Part shown: one piece after another, positions 25,315 through 33,958 of the stretch
Position numbering within the stretch: the stretch's first letter is position 1
How the letters are laid out: every line of letters begins with the position of its first letter
Assembly (NCBI GenBank): GCA_029945665.1
Contig: JAQSCZ010000020.1
Coordinates: forward strand, 1-46,023
Reading direction: 5' to 3'
Origin: a bacterium
GTDB lineage: Bacteria > Bacteroidota > Bacteroidia > NS11-12g > UBA955
Length of the DNA: 46,023 nt
Position numbers and translations under genes: made by a program
Notes under the pieces: model-generated
What the model was told of the DNA's origin: nothing
Database searches by the model: none
The model's input: the letters and a program-made list of their open reading frames with translations, nothing else

Positions 25315-26589
25315 TTACCAGTTCCAGTAATTGTAGGTATTAATTAATTGTTGTTTTTGTGATAATAAAATATTGCTATCTCTTTGAACAATGGCCATAT
25401 TTTTCAAAGTTGTTATATAATTTATAATCGACAGTTGCCCTGTTAAAATTTCCTTTTTGTAAAGTGTTAACAAGACTTGATAATCTTGCATTTGGAGTTC
25501 TGTTATATCTAGTCTTTCAACTACAGAAGCAATTTCATTTAATGCTTTAGTTTTTCGAATGGCATTTTGATTTGAAAAATTATCTTTGTAAAAAGAAACT
25601 GATTTCAAAAGTATATCTGCCTTGGATCGATTGATGTTTTTTTGCCCCCCATCAAAAAAATTATAGGCGAATGTCAAGCCGGCACTCATTCCAAAACGGT
25701 TGGGAATAGTAGGTGCATAAACGGCGTTGAGTCCTGTATTAGCAAACGCAACAAGTTGAGGTTTATATTTAAGTTCAAAATTATTTTGGGACACCAGAAT
25801 ATTCAAACTGTCTAATTTGTATTTTTCCGAAAAGAAAGAAGTAGAAGTATTGCCGCTTAAATTGAGATTGATTTCCTGCAAGAACACAAGCGCTGTATCA
25901 CTGATTCCACACAATGTATTTAGATCCATTAAATCTCTTTTATAGGTGGATTTATTTGCAGAAAGTTGTAAGGCGAAATTACGCTTTTCAATATTCAAAA
26001 GGGTCAAGTCTGATTGCTTGTAAATACTACTTTCAACAAGTTTGACTATCATTTGATGTTGTTCAGTTAAAAGCGTAATCATATTTTGAGCATAATCAAG
26101 TTGCCTAATACCTTGTAAACATAAAATATATTGATCCGTAATTACTTTCTCAATATCATGGGCAGAGATTTTTGCATTGTTAAGATTTATTTGCGAAATC
26201 AAATTGTATTGTTCGGCCGCTATTTTCAATTTACCCCCATTCAAAAGTGGCTGTGAAATATTAAGTAAGGCTTGATATTGCCCTCCATTGGCTGCAGCGA
26301 AATCATATCCCCAATATTTATTTGCTCCTTCAGAGTTTGCTTGAAATTTATTATTATCTAAATTCATAATTGGAGAAAATAGATAGGTGGCGCTTATACC
26401 AATTTGAGGTTTTGTATAAAATGCTCTCAATCGCTCTATATCCAATTGTGCCGCCTTACTTTGATTCAGATTATCATAAATCAAAGGACTATTCGCTTTG
26501 GCCTTTTCAATATAATATTCCAAATTTAGTTGCGCATGAATATTTGTTTGTATTAGAATAAAGAAAACTGAAAAAATGTATTTCATCAT
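25315..26589 (-). CDS. TolC-like outer-membrane efflux channel protein
   Basis: A 424-residue protein with a signal peptide (about 1-19, ending IHAQ) and the two-fold repeated, coiled-coil-rich pattern of outer-membrane efflux proteins, including NISQPLLNGGKLKIAAEQ in the first half and FAYNFFDGGQKNINRSKA in the second, the paired strand motifs of the family. It forms the trimeric exit duct for the adaptor and pump encoded immediately downstream (18 bases to the adaptor). Confidence 0.92.
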   Translation of the reverse strand: MMKYIFSVFFILIQTNIHAQLNLEYYIEKAKANSPLIYDNLNQSKAAQLDIERLRAFYTKPQIGISATYLFSPIMNLDNNKFQANSEGANKYWGYDFAAANGGQYQALLNISQPLLNGGKLKIAAEQYNLISQINLNNAKISAHDIEKVITDQYILCLQGIRQLDYAQNMITLLTEQHQMIVKLVESSIYKQSDLTLLNIEKRNFALQLSANKSTYKRDLMDLNTLCGISDTALVFLQEINLNLSGNTSTSFFSEKYKLDSLNILVSQNNFELKYKPQLVAFANTGLNAVYAPTIPNRFGMSAGLTFAYNFFDGGQKNINRSKADILLKSVSFYKDNFSNQNAIRKTKALNEIASVVERLDITELQMQDYQVLLTLYKKEILTGQLSIINYITTLKNMAIVQRDSNILLSQKQQLINTYNYWNW

Positions 26590-26629
26590 AAAAGAATAAA
26601 ATTAAATGAGCAAAAGAATATGAAATAAC

Positions 26630-27058
26630 TCAATCTTTGGATTCTCTAATAAATTGACCGTTGCTGTCAAAAATTAAATCCTTTCCTTTGATCTCTGCTT
26701 CATAAGTAACGATGCCTTTTGCATCTGTAATTTTCGCTGCTTCTTTTATTTTCTGTCCTGCATAATGGACCTTGATATATTCGACAACATTGACGGGTAG
26801 TTGATTGATGGCTATCTCCATTTCTGTTTCTAATAGCTGACCATCCGTATTAATTATAAGCGAATAATCAACTTCGTTTACTTCGAAGCTAACTTCATAT
26901 TGTCCATTCTCCATTTCCCATTTTTCTTCCTTGGCTGTTGGATAATATTTTTTCAAGGTTACCTTTACATTAGTTGGCACTTCACTTTCTTTTATTTTTT
27001 GTGCATTGGCCATAGATGCAAGCATCAATAAGAGGCCCATTAAAATTACTTTTTTCAT
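26630..27058 (-). CDS. Secreted PepSY-like protein
   Basis: A 142-residue exported protein (signal peptide ending ANAQ) made of two PepSY-like units (YYPTAKEEKWEMENGQYEVSFE and YAGQKIKEAAKITDAKGIVTYEAEIKGKDLIFDSNG), the PF11396-type fold common in Bacteroidota. Such proteins are often encoded beside two-component systems and envelope stress genes; a regulatory or protease-inhibiting role is suggested but unproven. It lies 40 bases before the TolC-like gene on the same strand, so it may be the first gene of the efflux operon. Confidence 0.85.
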   Translation of the reverse strand: MKKVILMGLLLMLASMANAQKIKESEVPTNVKVTLKKYYPTAKEEKWEMENGQYEVSFEVNEVDYSLIINTDGQLLETEMEIAINQLPVNVVEYIKVHYAGQKIKEAAKITDAKGIVTYEAEIKGKDLIFDSNGQFIRESKD

Positions 27059-27196
27059 TTTTATTGAAATTTACAATTCAAAATTGAGCATGCATTTAGA
27101 ATAAATATTGAATTTAGGATATGAATATAAAAAAAATGAAAAAATGAAAGCAACAGTTCAATTCAGTTATTCAACCAAAGCATGCTTATCTAATGG

Positions 27197-27643
27197 TTAT
27201 TCAATTTCTTCCTTTAAATTTTCATTTTTCTTTCTATTGCTCAACCATCTATCAAAAGGCTTTAGGACAGAATTAATAGACAAAATGGCGATTGTAGCAA
27301 TCAATGTTTCGGCATAAAAACCAGTGGCCGCTAAACAACCTGCAGCCGAACTGCACCAGACGGTTGCTGCGGTTGTTAGACCATGCACATTCAACCCTTC
27401 TTTGTAAATAATACCAACACCCAAAAATCCAATGCCTGTAACTACCTGACCAATAACACGGGTTACTTCACCCTGCTCTGTTACCAATTGCAACGATATT
27501 AAGGTATATATAGCGGATCCAACCGCAACCAATGTATTGGTTCTCAAACCTGCAGTTTTATGGTGCCACTGTCTTTCAAAACCAATGGCTACGCCTGCTA
27601 TAAAAGCGCAACCCAACCGCAATGCAAATTCGCTGATATCCAT
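27197..27643 (-). CDS. MgtC/SapB-family membrane protein
   Basis: A 148-residue protein with four hydrophobic segments and the MgtC signature (RLGCAFIAGVAIGFERQWHH, GLRTNTLVAVGSAIYTL, GIGFLGVGIIYKEG, GLTTAATVWCSSAAG). Relatives influence the F-type ATPase or low-magnesium growth; the short bacterial form here lacks the C-terminal ACT-like domain and its precise role is not known. A good -7 box lies upstream, so it may be transcribed by itself. Confidence 0.92.
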   Translation of the reverse strand: MDISEFALRLGCAFIAGVAIGFERQWHHKTAGLRTNTLVAVGSAIYTLISLQLVTEQGEVTRVIGQVVTGIGFLGVGIIYKEGLNVHGLTTAATVWCSSAAGCLAATGFYAETLIATIAILSINSVLKPFDRWLSNRKKNENLKEEIE

Positions 27644-27684
27644 TCTGTTTAATTGTTATTTATAAAATCTGACGTTAAGTTGGT

Positions 27685-27692
27685 CAAAAATA
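27685..27692 (-). promoter_or_regulatory. -7 element of the MgtC-like gene
   Basis: TATTTTTG on the minus strand fits TAnnTTTG; a TTG lies 21 bases upstream (usual spacer 19). The start site would be about 35 bases before the ATG at 27643. Confidence 0.5.
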
Positions 27693-27774
27693 CATTAATA
27701 GTGGTAAAGTTTACAATAGATTCTATTTTTATATTTGTTGAATTACTTCGCTACAAATAGTGTTTATCGACTAA

Positions 27775-28332
27775 TTAACTTCGTTTTTCTAAGCGATCAA
27801 TTTTTTCTTCAATCCGCTCTAATATGAGTAATTGATGTGTTTGAGAATTATAGAGTGTCTTAATTTCTTCTTGTAATAACAAGTCCACTTTCTGATGTAA
27901 GCTCCTGATTTCCAGTTCGGCCTTTAAATTAATTAAGTAGTCATTTTCACTTCTCATTCGGTCTTTTTCTTCCTTTCTATTCTGACTCATCATGATAACT
28001 GGTGCTTGCAAGGCCGCAATGCAAGACAATACAAGATTCATTAAAATAAAGGGATAAGGATCAAAATCCTCTCTATTGGGCGCAAGGGTATTAAATAATA
28101 TCCAAACAACCAACATAATTCCAAACGAAATAATAACTCGCCAACTGCCGCCAAAGCGAGCAACCTTATCAGATATTTTCTGTCCCCTACTTAATGTTTC
28201 TATGGGTGGGTGTAGTAAATTATTGATGATTAGCGCTTCTTCTTTAATTGCTTCCTCTACAATTTGTCTCAGTTTATCTATTTGATTAAGCTCTGCCTTC
28301 AAAAGATTATCAACCTCATTTGTATTCATCAT
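27775..28332 (-). CDS. DUF1003 membrane protein
   Basis: A 185-residue protein with two central membrane helices (about 67-85 and 95-115) joined by the conserved FDPYPFILMNLVLS, then QAPVIMMSQNRKEEKDR and a C-terminal coiled coil. These are the marks of DUF1003. Function unknown. M1 and M2 are both ATG, so the start may be 28332 or 28329. It lies between the two-component genes and the MgtC-like gene on the same strand. Confidence 0.92.
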   Translation of the reverse strand: MMNTNEVDNLLKAELNQIDKLRQIVEEAIKEEALIINNLLHPPIETLSRGQKISDKVARFGGSWRVIISFGIMLVVWILFNTLAPNREDFDPYPFILMNLVLSCIAALQAPVIMMSQNRKEEKDRMRSENDYLINLKAELEIRSLHQKVDLLLQEEIKTLYNSQTHQLLILERIEEKIDRLEKRS

Positions 28333-28420
28333 TTTTAAGATGTTTATATTTCACTTAATTACTGCAATACTTATACCGAAATAGCAAAATAATTAAAGAT
28401 ATATTGTTGGATAAATTTAT

Positions 28421-29689
28421 TTAAAAATAAATCTCAAAGGAATGTAACGAATGCTTGAATTTATACTGAATTTTCCAACCATTCAATTCTACAATTTTAC
28501 AAACTATAGAAAGGCCTAGTCCATTGCCATCTGAAGATGGATTTATTTTTGTAAACCTTTTAAAAAGTTGATCTTCATCCAACGCTTGGGCAATACCTGA
28601 ATTAGAAATTGCAAAACTGTGCTGACTTAATTTTACTGATATTATGCCGTTCACCACATTATATTTTAGGGCATTTAAAAATAAATTACTAATGAATACT
28701 TCCGCTAACAATCCATTGCATTTTACTTTTACAGCAGCATCGCTTGCAATATCTATTGAAATACTTTTAGACAGGGCTTGTTCTTTAAAAAACATCAATT
28801 GTCGCTGTACTACTTCATTTAAATCAATTTCAGAGGTTTCAATAAACTGATTACTCTCTAATTTAGAAAGCAATAATAAATTCTTATTCAGTTTATTCAT
28901 TCGCCCAATGGCCTGGTTGAGTTCATTCAATATTTCCGACTGTCCTTCAGTAATATCTGGCCTTTGAATGAGTATGTCAATTTTACCTTGAAAAACGGCC
29001 AAAGGTGTTTGTAATTCATGGGCAGCATTGTCAATAAATTCACGGTGACTATCAAAAATTGCTTTGTTTTTTTTCATCCACTGTTCCATCGCTTGATTCA
29101 ATCGAGCAAATTCCTCGATGTTTGTTGTTTTAAATTCAGGCATCCTTTGCTTGTCTATTTCAATATGCTCTATTTCCTCCAAGGCATGATAAAATGGCTT
29201 CCATAATTTTTGCGATTGCCAGCGCGTAATTAAATAAAAACCGAAAAACAAAAAAAGCAATATGGCTGTGAACAAAAGGGCAACGTTCTCTTGGAAATCT
29301 TCTGATTCCAATAAACTTATTTTTGCCGTTAAAATAAAATCCTTTCCATACAATTTAATAGGTGATTTTAAAATGCGATAATGTTCATTCTCTTTCAAAA
29401 TTGAGTCGTAACTCATTTGAAAGAAAAATGAATCCTTTGACAAAGAAAAACTAGCCGCTTCAATCTTAAAATCTTTATTAAAACGATTCAACAAAAGCAG
29501 TTCTTCCTCACTTTTCCCTTTTTTCAGTTCATTTAAAATTTCTGTATTTTTTAACAACAAGGTTTCATCTATTTCTGCTAAATATAATTTTTGTGTAATT
29601 ATATAAAACGAAGGCGCTGCAATGACCATCAATACCATTGAAAAAAGCAAATTCGCTCCGAGCGTTTTATTTAATAATTTCTTCCTCAT
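28421..29689 (-). CDS. Sensor histidine kinase
   Basis: A 422-residue membrane kinase: helices at about 12-32 and 135-155 frame a periplasmic sensor of about 100 residues. The HisKA box has the phospho-acceptor His224 in NAAHELQTPL; the ATPase part has the N-box NLFLNALKYN and the G-box GNGLGLSIV. The ATG at 29689 overlaps the response regulator stop as ATGA and is preferred to an ATG 9 bases upstream. It should phosphorylate the regulator encoded just before it. The periplasmic sensor has no recognised fold. Confidence 0.93.
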   Translation of the reverse strand: MRKKLLNKTLGANLLFSMVLMVIAAPSFYIITQKLYLAEIDETLLLKNTEILNELKKGKSEEELLLLNRFNKDFKIEAASFSLSKDSFFFQMSYDSILKENEHYRILKSPIKLYGKDFILTAKISLLESEDFQENVALLFTAILLFLFFGFYLITRWQSQKLWKPFYHALEEIEHIEIDKQRMPEFKTTNIEEFARLNQAMEQWMKKNKAIFDSHREFIDNAAHELQTPLAVFQGKIDILIQRPDITEGQSEILNELNQAIGRMNKLNKNLLLLSKLESNQFIETSEIDLNEVVQRQLMFFKEQALSKSISIDIASDAAVKVKCNGLLAEVFISNLFLNALKYNVVNGIISVKLSQHSFAISNSGIAQALDEDQLFKRFTKINPSSDGNGLGLSIVCKIVELNGWKIQYKFKHSLHSFEIYF

Positions 29690-30360
29690 GCTTGCCATTT
29701 ATAGCCTATCCCATACACCGACTTAATATAATCCGCACCGCCACCATCGCTTAATTTTCGTTTTAAATTTTTAATATGCGCATAAATAAAATCATGGTTA
29801 TCCAACATGTCTGCCATATCTCCTGAGAGATGTTCTGCAATGGAACTTTTTGATAAAACTTTGTTTTTATTGCCTATTAAATACAACAACAATTCAATTT
29901 CTTTTTTAGTAATTTCTATGATTTGATTATGCACTTTCACTGTTTTTGCAACAATATCAATTTCAATTTCATTATAAAGAATTGTATTACTTCCATTAAA
30001 ATTCTTGCGTCTTATGAGTGCCTGAATTCTAACAAGTAACTCAGATAAATGGAATGGCTTTACTAAAAAATCATCAACCCCTAAATTAAAACCCTCTATT
30101 CTTGTCTCTAAGGTTTCCTTTGCTGAAATTACAATTACACCGTCATTCCTCCCTTCTTTTCTTAAATGCTTTAAGATTTCAAAACCATCACCATCTGGCA
30201 ACATTAAATCCAACAAAATACAATCATATTCATAAGTTGCAATTTTATCTATTGCGGAGGTAAGATTCGCAGCCCATTCACAATGAACATCATTTGATTT
30301 AAGATACGCTCGAATACTTGAAGCCAAAGCCGCTTCATCTTCAATCATTAAAATCTTCAT
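29686..30360 (-). CDS. OmpR-type response regulator
   Basis: A 224-residue regulator: receiver domain with acidic pair E7/D8, phospho-acceptor Asp51 (LLDLMLPDGDGF), Ser in VISAKE and Lys in LVKPFH; then a winged-helix DNA-binding domain (EIDIVAKTVKVHN...KKEIELLLYL...GIGYKW). The start is ATG 30360, which directly follows a -7 box; a longer reading to 30417 would begin upstream of the promoter. It forms a two-component pair with the kinase overlapping its 3' end, with an efflux operon further down the same strand as a plausible target. Confidence 0.94.
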   Translation of the reverse strand: MKILMIEDEAALASSIRAYLKSNDVHCEWAANLTSAIDKIATYEYDCILLDLMLPDGDGFEILKHLRKEGRNDGVIVISAKETLETRIEGFNLGVDDFLVKPFHLSELLVRIQALIRRKNFNGSNTILYNEIEIDIVAKTVKVHNQIIEITKKEIELLLYLIGNKNKVLSKSSIAEHLSGDMADMLDNHDFIYAHIKNLKRKLSDGGGADYIKSVYGIGYKWQA

Positions 30361-30364
30361 AGCA

Positions 30365-30372
30365 CAAAAATA
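30365..30372 (-). promoter_or_regulatory. -7 element abutting the response regulator start codon
   Basis: TATTTTTG on the minus strand ends 4 bases before the ATG at 30360, predicting a leaderless transcript. No clear -33 TTTG is seen 19 bases upstream. Confidence 0.45.
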
Positions 30373-30442
30373 GTATCGAAATTTGAAGAAATACTGAATT
30401 TTATCTTTCTCTTCCATTATTTAAACAATTCATCTTCTTTTT

Positions 30443-30473
30443 TTTGTTTACTTCATTTATTATTTCATCTTTG
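30443..30473 (+). promoter_or_regulatory. Promoter of the aminopeptidase gene
   Basis: TTTG (30443-30446), a 19-base spacer and CATCTTTG (30466-30473, one mismatch to TAnnTTTG) match the Bacteroidota promoter layout exactly. The ATG at 30479 begins 5 bases after the -7 box, so the message is probably leaderless. Confidence 0.6.
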
Positions 30474-30478
30474 AAGCA

Positions 30479-33058
30479 ATGAAATATTTTTTAACGCTAA
30501 TTGGTATCCTCTCTGTAATATTTATATACAGTTGTAAACCGAAATACCACGTAAAAGTTGGAGAAGCCAAAGTAATAGAGGTGCTTGAATACAAAGCAGC
30601 TGTAACAAAAATCAATGATTTGGTTCACACTAAACTATCATTAGAGCCAGATTTTAAAAATAAAGAATTGAAAGGCACTGCTTCAATTACTTTAAAACCT
30701 CATTTTTATCCCACTGATTCGTTAACCCTTAATGCCAAATACATGCGCATTGAAAAAGTAGGAATGGCCATTGTTTCCGCTAAAAGCACAGACAACGCGC
30801 TTGACAAAACAGCAAGCACAAATGCTTTAAAATACACCTACGATTCTTTGTTCTTAAGAATTAAATTAGATAAAACATATACCAAAGATGAGTCATATAC
30901 CATCATAATTGAATACACGGCTCAGCCTGAAAAATGTAAAAGTGAAGGAGGCACTTCGATTAAAGAAGATAAAGGCATCTATTTTATCAATCCCGATAGC
31001 AGTGACAAGTACAAACCTACTCAAATATGGACCCAAGGTGAAACAGAAGCAGCCAGTTGCTGGTTTCCTACCATTGATGCACCCAATCAAAAAACAACGC
31101 AGGAAATTTTGGTAACTGTTCCAGATCAGTTTAGAACGATTTCCAATGGTTTATTAATCTCATCAGAAAAATTACCCAATGGCAAAAGACTGGATTATTG
31201 GAAAAACGATAAACCCCATGCACCTTATCTTTTTGCTCTGGTTATTGGCGATTTTGTGCAGACTAAAGATAAGTGGCGCGATATAGATGTTAATTATTAT
31301 ATGGATCCTGCTTACGCACCCTATGCTCAAACTGTTTTTGGACATACGCCAGAAATGCTCGAATTCTTTAGTACACGCCTTGGCTACATATATCCTTGGC
31401 AAAAGTTCGACCAAGTCGTTGTTCATGACTTTGTAAGTGGTGCAATGGAAAACACTGGTTGTGTCGTTCACTTCGACAAACTCAACCACAACAACAGAGA
31501 ACACCTAGATAATACTTACGAAGATGTAATCTCTCACGAGCTCTTTCACCACTGGTTTGGCGACTTACTAACTTGTGAAAGTTGGAGCAATATTCCCCTC
31601 AACGAATCCTTTGCTACCTATGGTGAATATTTATGGAATGAACATAAATACGGGCGCAACCAAGCCGATTTGAAATTCGATGAATTTTTGAGTGCTTACT
31701 TGTCTGAAGCAGCAGATAAACAAGTTCCAATGATTCGGTTTTACTATAGCAAAAGAGATGATTTATTTGATAGACATAGCTATCAAAAAGGAGGTGCAAT
31801 TTTGCACATGTTGCGCAAATATGTTGGCGATGAAGCTTTCTTTAAATCCTTAAAATTATATTTAACAAGAAATGCGTACAAAACAGTTGAGATAAATGAC
31901 CTGCGTATGACTTTCGAAGAAGTGACTGGCGAAGACTTAAATTGGTTCTTTAACCAATGGTTCATGAAGGAAGGCCACCCAGAATTAGAGGTAAAACACC
32001 AAGTATACAATGGGTCTGGTGAATTATATGGCATTACTATTATTCAAAAATCAACTGTTTTCAAACTACCTGTAGATATCGATATTTACACTGCGAAAGG
32101 TATAGAAAGACACCGCATCATTATTGAAAAAGATTCTCAAACTTTTGGTCTTAAGTCTAAAAGTAAACCACTCGCCGTTATATTCGATGCAGAACATCAA
32201 TTGCTGGCAGATATTACCGAAACTAAAAGTATTGCGGCTTGGGAAGACCAATTGAAATATGCAGTGTTGGCCACACACAAAGAGGATGCATTAATCAAAC
32301 TTAACACATTGCAACCTGACAAGGGGCAAAGAGTTACCTATAACGGCAAATACCTAAAAGATTCTTTTTGGCATTTAAGAGAAACAGCATTGTCTAATCT
32401 AAATGATTTAGACCTTACGAATTTAGAAGTAAAGCCTGTTTTATTTGAAATTGAAAACATGGCATTGAATGATACAAAATCGGATGTTCGGGCTGCCTGT
32501 ATTCCTTTCCTTGAAAACCAAAAAGATGAAGATCGACTAAACAAAATGTTAAACGATTCCTCTTATTATGTATGCTCAAAAGCACTTCAAGCTATGGGAA
32601 CCATAAACAAAGAAGTTGCTTACGACTTTGCGAATGCACACCGAGAAGAAAAGAATACATTGTTACAGGATTATATTTTTTACACGTTAGGCAAGTATAG
32701 TAAAAACAACGAGATTGATTTTTTCATCAATCATTTAAAAACAGCAAGTGATAAATCCTATTCCTCAGCCATCACTGGCCTCAACTATTTAACACTATAC
32801 AATCAATTAGAATTAATTGATGAAGCACTTGTAGAATTAAACACAATGGCTGCATCTAATATTCAAAAAGAAAGGGCTATCGAATGTTTGAAAGATTTGC
32901 AAACAGCCGCAACCTTAAAACTATTTTATCTTAATTTATATAAAAAAATAGACAAGGAAAACAAGGTTTATTATACCAAACTGGCAAAACTAATGGAGGC
33001 CAATAAGAAGAAAATTGAATTGGTACTTTATAAATACGAGCCTAAATTGGCCGACTAA
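30479..33058 (+). CDS. M1-family zinc aminopeptidase lipoprotein with HEAT-like C-terminus
   Basis: An 859-residue exported aminopeptidase. Lipobox FIYSC near residues 15-19 predicts a lipoprotein. The gluzincin core shows GAMEN at 321-325 and HELFH at 353-357 with the third zinc ligand Glu376 in NESF, so it should be active. It removes N-terminal residues from peptides in the periplasm or at the surface. The C-terminal 270 residues (about 590-859) are helical and HEAT-like (SDVRAACIPFLEN, SYYVCSKALQAMG), as in other M1 enzymes of this type. It is transcribed alone from the promoter just upstream. Confidence 0.95.
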   Translation: MKYFLTLIGILSVIFIYSCKPKYHVKVGEAKVIEVLEYKAAVTKINDLVHTKLSLEPDFKNKELKGTASITLKPHFYPTDSLTLNAKYMRIEKVGMAIVSAKSTDNALDKTASTNALKYTYDSLFLRIKLDKTYTKDESYTIIIEYTAQPEKCKSEGGTSIKEDKGIYFINPDSSDKYKPTQIWTQGETEAASCWFPTIDAPNQKTTQEILVTVPDQFRTISNGLLISSEKLPNGKRLDYWKNDKPHAPYLFALVIGDFVQTKDKWRDIDVNYYMDPAYAPYAQTVFGHTPEMLEFFSTRLGYIYPWQKFDQVVVHDFVSGAMENTGCVVHFDKLNHNNREHLDNTYEDVISHELFHHWFGDLLTCESWSNIPLNESFATYGEYLWNEHKYGRNQADLKFDEFLSAYLSEAADKQVPMIRFYYSKRDDLFDRHSYQKGGAILHMLRKYVGDEAFFKSLKLYLTRNAYKTVEINDLRMTFEEVTGEDLNWFFNQWFMKEGHPELEVKHQVYNGSGELYGITIIQKSTVFKLPVDIDIYTAKGIERHRIIIEKDSQTFGLKSKSKPLAVIFDAEHQLLADITETKSIAAWEDQLKYAVLATHKEDALIKLNTLQPDKGQRVTYNGKYLKDSFWHLRETALSNLNDLDLTNLEVKPVLFEIENMALNDTKSDVRAACIPFLENQKDEDRLNKMLNDSSYYVCSKALQAMGTINKEVAYDFANAHREEKNTLLQDYIFYTLGKYSKNNEIDFFINHLKTASDKSYSSAITGLNYLTLYNQLELIDEALVELNTMAASNIQKERAIECLKDLQTAATLKLFYLNLYKKIDKENKVYYTKLAKLMEANKKKIELVLYKYEPKLAD

Positions 33059-33117
33059 TTATTCACCATTCATCGATTTTTATTTTAAAACCCGGGTAAA
33101 GCATTGAATATTGAATT

Positions 33118-33918
33118 ATGAAACAAGACCACGAAATAGATTTTAGAATTATCGGCGAGGAAATGCAGTGTGTTGAAATTGAACTCGACCCACAAGAAAC
33201 AGCCATTGGTGAGAGCGGTAGCTTTATGATGATGGACCGAGAAATACAAATGGAAACTATTTTTGGCGATGGAAGTAACAATCGGAATAATAGCGGGTTC
33301 ATGAGCAAATTAATGTCGGCAGGCAAACGATTACTCACTGGCGAAAGTTTATTCATGACAGCCTTCACAAATGCGGGTAACGCTAAGAAAAAGGTAACCT
33401 TTGCTGCACCCTTTCCAGGCAAAATTATTGCTTTAGATTTATACCGTTTGAACGGCAAAGTTATCTGTCAAAAAGATGCATTTCTTTGTGCCGCAAAAGG
33501 TGTTTCAATTGGCATTGAATTCCAAAGAAAATTGGGCACTGGTTTATTCGGTGGAGAAGGTTTTATAATGCAGAAACTTGAAGGAGATGGTATGGCATTT
33601 GTGCACGCAGGGGGCCATGTTTTAGAGCGAGAATTACAACCTGGCGAAATGATAAAAATAGATACCGGCTGTATCGTGGCTTTCACGCAAACCGTGCATT
33701 ATGATATTCAATTTATTGGCGGTATTAAAAACTCTATATTCGGCGGAGAAGGCTTGTTTTTCGCAACACTTGAAGGTCCAGGAAAAGTTTGGATTCAAAG
33801 TTTACCAATTAGCCGCCTAGCTTCTAGAATTATGAGCTATGGAAGTATTGGTGGGCGCAAAGAAGAAGGCTCTATACTAGGAGGCTTAGGCAATCTGTTA
33901 GATGGCGACGGCATGTAG
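33118..33918 (+). CDS. AIM24/TIGR00266 family protein
   Basis: A 266-residue beta-rich cytoplasmic protein with the AIM24 signature: EIELDPQETAIGESGSFMMM, the long FPGKIIALDL region, GVSIGIEFQRKLGTGLFGGEG, GGHVLERELQPGEMIKIDTG and IFGGEGLFFATLEGPGKVWIQSLP. Members form trypsin-resistant trimers of unknown function. It follows the aminopeptidase by 59 bases and ends at a terminator shared with the convergent cinA gene. Confidence 0.92.
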   Translation: MKQDHEIDFRIIGEEMQCVEIELDPQETAIGESGSFMMMDREIQMETIFGDGSNNRNNSGFMSKLMSAGKRLLTGESLFMTAFTNAGNAKKKVTFAAPFPGKIIALDLYRLNGKVICQKDAFLCAAKGVSIGIEFQRKLGTGLFGGEGFIMQKLEGDGMAFVHAGGHVLERELQPGEMIKIDTGCIVAFTQTVHYDIQFIGGIKNSIFGGEGLFFATLEGPGKVWIQSLPISRLASRIMSYGSIGGRKEEGSILGGLGNLLDGDGM

Positions 33919-33947
33919 TCAACCAAGTTGACTAATATTGCTTTTTT
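33916..33947. terminator. Terminator between the AIM24 gene and cinA
   Basis: TAGTCAAC (33916-33923) and GTTGACTA (33927-33934) form a perfect 8-bp stem with a CAA loop that includes the AIM24 stop codon, followed by a T-rich run (33942-33947). A second small hairpin, ATTGC/GCAAT, lies just beyond and could serve the minus strand. Confidence 0.55.
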
Positions 33948-33958
33948 ATAAATGCAAT

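Noticed and set aside
27108-27317. Plus-strand open frame overlapping the MgtC-like gene end
   Set aside because: It runs antisense to a clear MgtC family gene and has no recognisable product.
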